Shown piece after piece: positions 8,564-16,287 of a DNA stretch of 16,287 nucleotides. Below the pieces are notes generated by a model that searched no databases, had not been told where the DNA came from, and worked only from the letters and a program-made list of their open reading frames with translations. Where the stretch lies: the NCBI GenBank assembly GCA_028565635.1, contig JAOXYB010024146.1:1-16287 (forward strand), read 5' to 3'. The stretch's first letter is position 1. Every line of letters begins with the position of its first letter. Both the position numbers and the translations under genes were made by a program. This stretch comes from Phoronis ovalis (taxonomy: Eukaryota; Phoronida; Phoronidae).

Positions 8564-8849
8564 CTGAAATAGTCGTTGTCATTATTAATTTTTTGTGACG
8601 CTAAATATTCCGCAATCGACAATCAACTTTAAAAACATATTATTCGATAACTCCAATTTCTAACTGAATTGAATTTATCTTATTTAGTCTCTGCGGAATC
8701 ACTCCTCAATAGATATTCCCACAGTGGATAAAATTCCAATTAAGCACCAGGTGTCGTTTTGTCGCTGACCTAAATATCGTGCAGAGAAGGGAAGAAGGTT
8801 GGTCCGAGTTTCGGTCATCATTTTGACCAAGATTTAGAAAAAAATCAGC

Positions 8850-8960
8850 ATGTCTGGAATTACAATCAGTGCAAGATTAGACAGAGTAGATTCAAGTACA
8901 CCATGGGGATTTCGTATGCTAGGTGGAAAGGATTTTAGCTCACCGCTAAGCATTGCAAGA
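8850..8960 (+). CDS. Plus gene exon 1: start codon and first half of PDZ
   Basis: The exon encodes 37 residues beginning MSGITISARL and containing T-P-W-G-F-R-M-L-G-G-K-D-F-S-S-P-L-S-I-A, the PDLIM binding loop. An in-frame TAG at 8835-8837 lies four codons before the ATG, and A is at -3, so the start is secure. The exon ends GCA AGA|GTAAGT in phase 0, as in the paralogous first exon. Confidence 0.94.
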
Positions 8961-11900
8961 GTAAGTATTTTTTAGGCGCTGAACTTTTTCCAAATATTTT
9001 GAGATTTGTCCAAACTCTTGGTATTCTACAAAACTTTCGATTTTTATTTAAAAGCAACGGTTGTTGGTTTTGTACACGTTTGTTATAGAAAATCGAGAAA
9101 TATTGATGATAGTAAAAAGATGTATCACTGTCTCCGTACTGGAACTTCCAGATTTTGCAGACAGACATATTGAAAAAGTAAATAGGGGTTTATACTTGGT
9201 ACATTGTAAGGTAACAGTTTAGCCATTAAACTGTTATAGGTTGTTGACATTGGTGGTGTAATTTTCCTTTCACATTAATCAGCAATTTAATAATTTATTA
9301 CAGTACTCCATGCACACTGCTATGAATCTGCTATATTATTTTATCCAGCAAAAATCTTACTGGGAATCTTAATCTTGTTTATCCCTAAACAATTTTATAA
9401 AAAGATGTATTAAAAGATTATTATAAAATTTCAGTGGGTGTAAATAAAACTATTTATTAGGACTGCGCATTTTCTCATGGTCTTATCCTTCAGTTGATGA
9501 CATACAGCAGTAATTCAAAATGTTGTAACAATAGTATAGGGTAGAAGAAACTGGCAACTGATGGAATTTATCAGGGAACTTATACAGGGATTTGTAGTAG
9601 AAGGAGTATGATATGATATTGTTTTATTTCAAACTATAAAAGTTCATACACAGTTAATTACAATAGTACTAAAAATAAATAAAGTGCTAGCTAAATACAG
9701 AATTTCTATATACTAGGAATTTGACATCAGTTACAAGTGGATGCAATAAAACAAACAGGCAGATAAAACAGAAAGTTCGCAAGGCAAACCATAAATGATA
9801 GTACCAATGCCAGCTGTGTCCTCATTAAAATGATGTGTGTAATATTTAAAGCCAGGGGTTTTAAGCACCAGCATTCAGAAATCTTGTCTGAAGCACTTTG
9901 GAAGGAAGGATTTTAAATATGATTTTTTGTTGATTCATTTCTCATTTGTATTAGGATTTTTCTATGCATTGAATCCAATATATTAGTCTGTAAAAAGATA
10001 TACATTACCTGCATTTGTAATGCCCACAAAGGAAACCATTGGATGCTGTTACAATATTTTATATGCAGTTCACAAGAAAACACATTATTGAATATTACGA
10101 TTATTCATTTGTATATTTTCCGCAGGTTTCTTTCCATCTGAAGCAGTGCATGATGGGGATATATTCACCATCCACCATTAATTTAGCCTAACCAAAAATG
10201 CCACTCTAAATATTCCCCATAAAAATCTAAACTCAGTTGTTAAATATAGAAATGTTTTCGTTGCAAGCATAAATGGTTTTATCCCAATTTAATTTCATAG
10301 TAGAGAAAGCTGTCTCGGCAATGTGTAACATTGATTCTTGCAAATCCTTTTATTTTGTCTATACAACAGTGAAAAGGCACAATCGAGAAGGTGATATTGA
10401 TGGCTAGATCAAGTAAATGAGTAAAGAGCTTTTTTGTTATTTGTGTGACATTGACATTAATTCCCTTTAAATTTAAAAGAGTAACTTATATAGTTGTAAA
10501 CATTTTAAACTGTATACAAGTAAATTGAAAATACAATTTATTTTAAGATTTATGCCTAAATCACTACCAGATAGTTTATTCACATAGAAGCTTCAAGTAG
10601 ATAAACTTCTGAATCTCTGCAAATGGTTTGAAGAGGTAATCATTTGACCTCCCATGAAGGAACTGCTGTTTAGATCTAGACTTACCTTTATTAAAATAAG
10701 GTAACCAGAATAAAAGGTAGACAATTAAGTAAACATTTAAAAGTTATAAGCTATTATTATATTATTGACTTACTCACTTAACTATGGTTCACCTAGTTAG
10801 ACCCATAAACTCACAACTTGTTGTTAAACTTACAACAGATCAAATAGATGCTGGATGGGAACTAACAGATAAATAATGTAATAGCTGGGGTAGCTTGCCT
10901 TGTTTTTAAAATGAAAAAAAATCTTTTTAACTATTATGACGTTCTGCTTGGGGCATTTTAGAACATGGTAAAACACAACAACTGCAAAGCTGCATGTTAT
11001 AATATTACAACTATAATTGATGTAACAGGATGCTATTCTATCTGCATTCATGTTTTGAACTAGTTATCTCTGGTGTAAGAATTATTCCCAATTTATCAAA
11101 CACAGTCAGCTGGACTTATCTTCAATTTACTTATTTTCTTAGCACACTAAGGTCATTGATGATGTCACAAGTTCAAATATCAGTCTGAGTCCTGAATAAA
11201 CTCCAGATAACAGCAATAATGAAATGCAAAGACATGCCTCTAATATTTTCAATATTGTAAAATATGGGAGATTATATCTCCAAAACAAAAGTAATTTTTA
11301 CTGTACTTAGAAAGTACCTAGTACTAAAACTCTGAAAACTGGATTAATTGGGAAGCATGTGTTATTGCTAGCAAGAGCAATGATTCTTTTCTGAGGCTAT
11401 GTTCTATTATTTGTAATTAAAAAGACTAGTGAGAATTTTAAGTGTAAATTAAATTACTTTGGTTGGTGTTATCTTATCAGTTATAATGACAAGAGACAGC
11501 ATTTTGAAAACAATTCCAGATAACAAGGCAGCATAAGGACATATAAGAATGCTTTTAATTTGAGCAACAATGAATATATGTGATTTTGATAGGCAAAAAT
11601 GGATGAGTCACATGCATGTCTGTTCAATACTGAAATGTAATTAAGTCATTAAATTGTTTCTAATTAGTAAGTACCTGTCTAATTATTACTGTTTGGTGGT
11701 AATTATTATTAACCTCCAGGGAGCACAACTTACATTGAAAATATTGAAATTAGTATTTTTATGTTTCACATAGTATATGTTATCTACAAGTGCCAACTTG
11801 CTATTATAACTGGTTGTTACTCAACACCATATCTAGACAAGTATGGCCATTTATGGATAGCACCAGTTCATATAAATAGCATAGAGTGGTAGAAAATATA

Positions 11901-14900
11901 AATAGCTCTCTGTTGTAGTACAGGTGGGGGTAACTCTCATTAATAAGGTATGTGGGTATGGTTCTGAGTATTCAAAATTCGTGAAAAGTGTACTGTTTTC
12001 TAGCATGAAGGTATCTATTTATATATGTCCACATATAACTTGGTGTATTTGTTTTTGTATTTCTTAACAAATTTAGTAATTTGTAGAAATCTTACCGAAA
12101 ACTAGTGTGTAATCAGGTACATTTGCCCAAAAAAATTCCGAAAAAGGATTTGTTGTTGATTTTTTTCCCGAACGGTTTAAACGGTTTGGGGAGCATCCCT
12201 GTATAAAAATTATGGAAGGTAACCCCCCCCCCCCCGGCAGTAGTGCACATCTACAACTAGTACCTTGCTAATAAATAGATTGCAGTAAACCTGAGCTAAC
12301 AAACCCTAAATAAGAATCAGCTTGGAATCTGTTTACTTAACTTAGCTTGAACTCCAAAACACATTGAATAAAAAAAATTGACTAAGATTGGCCAATTATA
12401 CCAAAAATCAACTTTGTAGAAAATTACATATGGTGAAGAATTTCCCTGACATATATTCAGCATAATATTATGTATGTCAGGGACAGCTCCTGTTAATGTT
12501 TGGTGCCATTGGCAAATCTCAGTCACCCTTTGTCAACAATTGCTTGAATTAAACAAAATTTTGTATCTTAAAACTACTGTCTTTATTGGGTATTAATTTT
12601 CTTGTGGTGTAAATAACAGATGTCAGTTTTAAAGGCCAGGTAACCAGTTGTTCAGTGTGTATCATTAGGGCACATTATGTAATGGATAAATGTATACATT
12701 CTGGATACCAGATGAGGCATGAAAAGAGAAATTATACTTGTACATACTATATATTAATCTGAATATAGTAACATCCTTATTATTTATTGCCTGAGTGACA
12801 CATCATTTTCTTTTGTTCATTTATTTTCGCTTTGAAAGTTTTATAGCAGTCTTCAGTATCAAAAATTGCAGCCTTGATAAATGATGAATTAATATGTAAG
12901 CATCCGGAACATAATTTTTGAAAATAAAAAATGACACACCCTCAACTTTTCAAATTTTTGATGAGAAAAATTCAATATGTCCGTATAATGTATCACATTT
13001 TAGAGTAATATAACATTTATCCTGAGGATGGGTGTAATCGGACCTTCGGATTGATGCAATCTTTTATCAAGTTAGCTGAGTCGATTCATTTTTTGAAAAA
13101 AAATGTGCTTGTGATAACTGATTCCCACCAAAATACCTAACCAAAATTATCCGTTTTGTAAAACTTGAACAATAATTTCATTTGAAACTTTGCAAACCTG
13201 TTATTTCATAAGCATACCCATCTAAAATTGTTTGTTTTAAATTTGACAATAAGTATACAGTGTAATGGCATGTGCAGGTATTTTGTTGTTGATGTTACAG
13301 AGTGAGACGTGAGATGATGTGAAAGTGGACTGTGGAATTACCAGAGCCCATATTGGTACTGGCAGGAAAAGATGAATGGCATCAACATAAGCATTCATTT
13401 TTATCTTTTTCTTATAATGGTCTTAAAATGTATTTATAAATGATTTGAAGGTGTTCATTGGTTCTAATTCTTCTGTTAACAATCACGAAGTGTTTCGCTG
13501 ACTTGTAGATTACTCCAGGAAGTCTGGCAGAAAAATGTGGTCTTCAAACAGGAGATGTCATCGTCAGGATTGGTCCCCAACCAACACAGGGGTTAAAACA
13601 CAAGGAAGCCCAAGATATGATAATACGCTCTGGAAATTTCATAGAATTTGTTTTGCAAAGGTAAATATTCCATCCTTTTTCGGTTCTGTTTTTGCAGAAA
13701 ATAAAATAGTAATATGATTCATATATTATTGAGCTGAAAAGCTGCTTTTAGAATTGTCTAAAGAATACCGAATTTGGCATGACTATTCGTTATCTCTGTT
13801 AATCTTGTAAGTTGAGATTGGAAGGCTTCATATTTTGAACAACACCTTTGTTACTCAAACAAACCCAATTTCTGTTTTTGGACAACTGTAGTAATTTCAG
13901 TTTAAAAACTATAATCATATTTCAGAAATAACTATAGAAGCATACAAGTTCTATTCATAAGCTGTCAGCTCTACTTAATAAATATGTGCAATCTTATCTT
14001 TTTACATCCTTGTAGTCAAGCCCTCCCCAGGTGCTGTTAGAGTCAGCAAAACTGTTAGGGTTTCCTGTGCTTTCAATCTAAAATCAAAAGGTTGTTTAGA
14101 AGTCAAAGTTGCCTAAAGATCTGTTCTATACTACTTTTTGTTAGCCCAGAATAGCCTTCTACCATGTTCAATAGCAGCATGCTGGTACATTCCAGCTGCT
14201 TTAAAGTCTTAAAAAAATAAAAATGATGCTGCAATGTCACATAATTTATAGGGAAGGTCCAACACGTATGGTATGTCCAGCAATGCCGGAACCATACAGT
14301 AATTTTCCATTAATGCCGACATATGCTCCTACTTCTCCAACCTCTTCTTATGCAAGCTCTGTGAATTTAAGTCTTTCATCAACTCAGGTATATTGTTGTG
14401 ACAAAGCTGGAACTGCTGTGTGTACATTCTGTTTAATCCCCTGTGAGTAATGTCTTGCATCACTGCGCTGGCTGAGATTCCTTACTTGTGAAATTATACT
14501 AATTCTGTTTTTGAGTTTTTTGCAGGTGTCTTTCGTTTGGATTTCATGATAAAATTTCCAATGTTATTTTCATGCAACAGTTTTGCAAGGTTGTGAAAAT
14601 ACAACTGAATTTTAAATTTTAATCTTACGACTATAAAGTTTTGAATGAAAATATGGTTGCAAAACAGTTTTAACTTTAAGCGAAAACAGTTTCAATATCT
14701 GGCATGAAAATAACAAGGCTATTCAAATTAATTTAGTGTTTGATTTCTGTGTTACTTAAATTTAAACTTTGAATTATTTGTGATTTTCAGAGGTGGAGTG
14801 TCTGGTTTGAAAGCACCCCTTGCTCCAAACCCTACATATCAATCCCAATTCCAGTCACCTAGTGAGGTATTTCTGATAATGTTAAATAGCATTTCAATTG

Positions 14901-15496
14901 ATTGTGTTGTTTTGAAACCTAATGCTTCCAGTTGGTTGATATGCTTTAGTGCTAAGAATTTATTTGCTTGCATGTACCCAATGTGCTAGATTTAGAAGTT
15001 GTTTTTAACTCCCTTTGAGTCACCTTCATAAAATTTTCTTTAAGAAATCAATGCCTGTAAAAATCCCTGGATAAAAATAGTAGAGGATTGAGAAAATTAC
15101 AAAACTTGTGGTGATGCTCTCTTATTTTAAGTTATCCCTATCTGGCGCATTAATAGTGACATCATTTTAATAATTATAATTTTTCGTTTCTAATATTATA
15201 ATAATATTTGTGACACTTGTGAATATAGCATATTTACAGTGTAATATATAATACTATCCTAGCTATCATTAACCTTATCATTACGTTTTAAACTGTTTAA
15301 CAAGCTACTGTGAGAAATGTAAGTGCACCCTCAGTTGATTTTCACTCAAGCCCAGGCTTATCTGTCAGCAAAAAATTATTCAGTAGCTAATAATATACAA
15401 TGTCATTGTTTTTTTTCAGAATTTCAACACAGCTGCTAAACCTTTCGGATCAGCAGGAGATTCTCTTGCAAGTCAGACATCAAGCATGTCCATAAA
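8850..15496 (+). CDS. PDLIM: PDZ-LIM family protein, paralogue of the minus gene (5' part; multi-exon, partial)
   Basis: Visible coding exons are 8850-8960, 13509-13660, one of 14252-14387 or 14791-14866, and 15420-15496. They give a PDZ domain (residues about 4-88) that is roughly 40-45% identical by eye to that of the minus gene, a Pro/Ser/Thr-rich linker, and N-F-N-T-A-A-K-P-F-G-S. This last motif corresponds to NRAARPF in the minus gene and to the N-K-x-x-R-P-F-G stretch of Enigma-type proteins. No LIM domain is seen; it would lie beyond the right edge. The role is by family: an actin or Z-disc scaffold that binds alpha-actinin. Whether it is Enigma-type (three LIM), ALP-type or a LIM-less ZASP form cannot be decided here. 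Confidence 0.9.
9212..9236. repeat. Short perfect inverted repeat (10-bp stem, 5-nt loop)
   Basis: TAACAGTTTA and TAAACTGTTA are exact reverse complements separated by GCCAT. The stem is AT-rich and lies in intron 1 of the plus gene; function is unknown. Confidence 0.85.
12100..12240. repeat. Possible degraded dispersed element ending in a C run
   Basis: The stretch contains near-repeated TTTGCCC, AAAAAATTCCG and TTTTTTCCCGAACGG words and ends in 13 C bases (12223-12235) then GGCAG. The composition differs from the surrounding intron. No terminal repeats or target-site duplications were identified. Confidence 0.3.
12444..12482. repeat. Inverted repeat with palindromic loop
   Basis: CCCTGACATA (12444-12453) pairs perfectly with TATGTCAGGG (12473-12482). 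The 19-nt loop includes the perfect palindrome CATAATATTATG (12461-12472). It is too short for a microRNA precursor and could be the remnant of a small inverted-repeat element. Confidence 0.8.
13509..13660 (+). CDS. Plus gene exon 2: second half of PDZ
   Basis: This 152-nt exon enters in phase 0 after CTTGTAG and leaves in phase 2 (CAA AG|GTAAAT). It encodes I-T-P-G-S-L-A-E-K-C-G-L-Q-T-G-D, then the helix K-H-K-E-A-Q-D-M-I-I-R-S-G-N and the closing EFVLQR. Length, phases and the P-G-S-x-A-E-x-C-G-L core all equal those of exon 2 of the minus gene. Confidence 0.94.
13661..14251 (+). other. Plus gene intron 2 up to exon 3 (591 nt)
   Basis: The intron runs from GTAAAT to TTTATAG. No coding content was recognised. 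A GCATG lies at 14177-14181, about 70 nt before exon 3. Confidence 0.82.
14252..14387 (+). CDS. Plus gene exon 3: Pro/Ser/Thr-rich linker (alternative to exon 4)
   Basis: This 136-nt exon completes the split Arg codon of exon 2 and ends ACT CAG|GTATAT in phase 0. It encodes 45 residues, E-G-P-T-R-M-V-C-P-A-M followed by Tyr/Pro and a Ser-rich tail, probably disordered. It matches exon 3 of the minus gene in length and phase but not obviously in residues. Read straight into exon 4 it gives a stop at 14860-14862; it is in frame with exon 5. The acceptor, ATAATTTATAG, is weak. Confidence 0.8.
14388..14790 (+). other. Intron between alternative exons 3 and 4 (403 nt)
   Basis: The sequence runs from GTATAT to GATTTTCAG. 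No other exon or repeat was recognised. Confidence 0.75.
14791..14866 (+). CDS. Plus gene exon 4: short alternative linker
   Basis: This 76-nt exon lies between GTGATTTTCAG and GAG|GTATTT. Only the frame G-G-V-S-G-L-K-A-P-L-A-P-N-P-T-Y through S-P-S-E is open to its donor, and that frame needs two bases carried in. Exon 2 supplies exactly those (AG|A, Arg), so exon 2 joins directly to exon 4 and exon 4 to exon 5 in phase 0. Exon 3 cannot precede it in frame. It encodes 25 residues of Pro/Gln/Ser-rich linker. Confidence 0.78.
14867..15419 (+). other. Plus gene intron before exon 5 (553 nt)
   Basis: The intron starts GTATTT and ends with a long T tract and CAG. TGCATG is present at 14969-14974, 103 nt downstream of exon 4. 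Confidence 0.8.
15420..15496 (+). CDS. Plus gene exon 5: start of ZM-like region (NTAAKPFG)
   Basis: This 77-nt exon follows a strong T-tract acceptor and ends ATA AA|GTAAGT in phase 2. It encodes N-F-N-T-A-A-K-P-F-G-S-A-G-D-S then a Ser/Thr-rich stretch. It aligns with HNRAARPFPGAGSS in exon 4 of the minus gene and with the N-K-x-x-R-P-F-G motif of PDLIM5/7. The intron position before it is conserved (phase 0), but this exon ends before the VVHNQ-NTP part of ZM. Confidence 0.85.
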
Positions 15497-16287
15497 GTAA
15501 GTGTACATGTATCTTGTTACATGATTTCAAGAAATATCTCCAGGAGAATGAACAAAAATAATGTCCACATTAGCTTGGTAAGAGCAAGTTATTGATTTCC
15601 ATCAACTTTTAGCAATGCTGAAGGTTTACTCTGTTTGATGTATCATAACTGATTTTGTCTTTTTAAGGAGGACTGATTTAGTTTGGTTGTGATTATGTAA
15701 CGTAGAAACCAGTGTGTGAGCCAAATCATAGGTCCATATGAAAATATTGTTAAAATATAACTGACAGCTTTAATTTGTAAAGAACTACATTTTCTGCATT
15801 TAAGGGTTGATAAATTGCTGCTTTTGTCATGGTGTGCCACTAGCGTTACTATGGATACAAATGTTGCTCAAAATTAACATGGTTTGCATGGCATGTTTTT
15901 GTACTATATATATTTCTGTTCATTTCTTAAACTTACTAATAAAAAATGCTTTAGCTAAGCTTGTTAGTTAATAAAATATTAAACTGTCTTTTCAAAAATA
16001 ATTTTTAACTTATTCTAACTGATTTTATTTTACTTTCATTCCATCATTAGCATAGCAGTTTATAGAATTATGATTTTGAATTAACTGGTCATCCTTTAAC
16101 ATAGATCACAGTTATGTTTTAAAGCCGGAATGTTTTCTTCATGTTGTTGCCTAGGCTACAAGGTTTCATTGACTTTTTTAGCTTTTAGTTATTTCTGCTT
16201 TAACGTGGCGAGAACCGTTAACATACTGTAACTTGCAAAGAATATTGATATTTTCTTTTTTTGTGAATTCTGCTTGGCCATATTCTT
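15497..16287 (+). other. Intron after exon 5 (runs off the right edge)
   Basis: The intron starts with GTAAGT. I tested several AG sites for an in-frame continuation with two bases carried in; each hits a stop quickly or has no family similarity. TGCATGGCATG occurs at 15885-15895. Confidence 0.75.

Larger units (their letters stand above)
8062..8849. promoter_or_regulatory. Shared divergent promoter region of the two PDZ-LIM genes
   Basis: This 788-bp gap separates two start codons pointing away from each other. It contains TATAAAA on the minus strand (8255-8249) and TATAAAA on the plus strand (8557-8563), facing outward, with a perfect CArG box between them at 8368-8377. No ATG on the minus strand lies between 8062 and about 8240, and none that I can find on the plus strand between about 8590 and 8849, which fits untranslated leaders. 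Transcription start sites are inferred, and a non-coding first exon elsewhere cannot be excluded. Confidence 0.7.
8961..13508 (+). other. Plus gene intron 1 (4.5 kb, splits the PDZ domain)
   Basis: The intron runs from GTAAGT to CTTGTAG. It is AT-rich with no recognised coding exon. It holds two perfect-stem hairpins (9212-9236 and 12444-12482), a 13-base C run at 12223-12235, and a stretch at about 12100-12240 that looks like a degraded dispersed element. Long first introns in muscle genes often hold enhancers, but none is demonstrated here. Confidence 0.85.

Noticed and set aside
14223-14251. ATG upstream of plus-gene exon 3 as an alternative translation start
   Set aside because: It lies upstream of the acceptor, and the upstream residues have no similarity to the family. 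An alternative promoter is possible but unsupported.
15497-16287. A further plus-gene exon in the last 790 bases
   Set aside because: Candidate acceptors near 15611, 15667 and 16050 give quick stops or tiny pieces with no ZM or LIM similarity.

Overview
This window is intron-rich, AT-rich eukaryotic DNA that carries the 5' parts of two PDZ-LIM (PDLIM/ALP/ZASP/Enigma family) genes arranged head to head. The proteins of this family are sarcomere and actin-cytoskeleton scaffolds, so the source is an animal. The long introns, the family members and the lack of strong vertebrate repeats suggest a marine invertebrate, possibly a lophotrochozoan, but the phylum cannot be fixed from the sequence alone.

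Minus-strand gene (about 219-8061, continuing beyond base 1). Its exons are 8061-7954, 4704-4553, 4167-4032, 3794-3604 and 1978-1794, followed by two homologous alternatives, 711-594 (6a) and 333-219 (6b). They encode an N-terminal PDZ domain, a linker, a ZASP-like motif (ZM), a QSRSF-type conserved stretch, an RSVKAP-type stretch and the first Cys-x2-Cys pair of a LIM domain. This is ALP/ZASP-type architecture. The rest of the LIM domain is off the left edge.

Plus-strand gene (8850 to beyond the right edge). Its exons are 8850-8960, 13509-13660, then either 14252-14387 or 14791-14866, then 15420-15496. They encode a paralogous PDZ domain, a Pro/Ser/Thr-rich linker and the start of a ZM-like region (NTAAKPFG).

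The two genes share exon phases and even exon lengths: PDZ exon 2 is 152 nt in both and exon 3 is 136 nt in both. This indicates an ancient inverted duplication. The 788 bp between the start codons contains a perfect CArG box flanked by two outward-facing TATAAAA boxes, which suggests one shared, SRF-responsive divergent promoter.

The most interesting signal is that each gene contains a pair of exons with identical phase that cannot be used together without shifting the frame into a stop codon. These are predicted mutually exclusive exons. UGCAUG (RBFOX-type) elements lie nearby in the transcribed sense in both genes. The remainder is intron, with a few small tandem repeats, two hairpins, long G/C homopolymers and a short dispersed-type repeat at the left edge.
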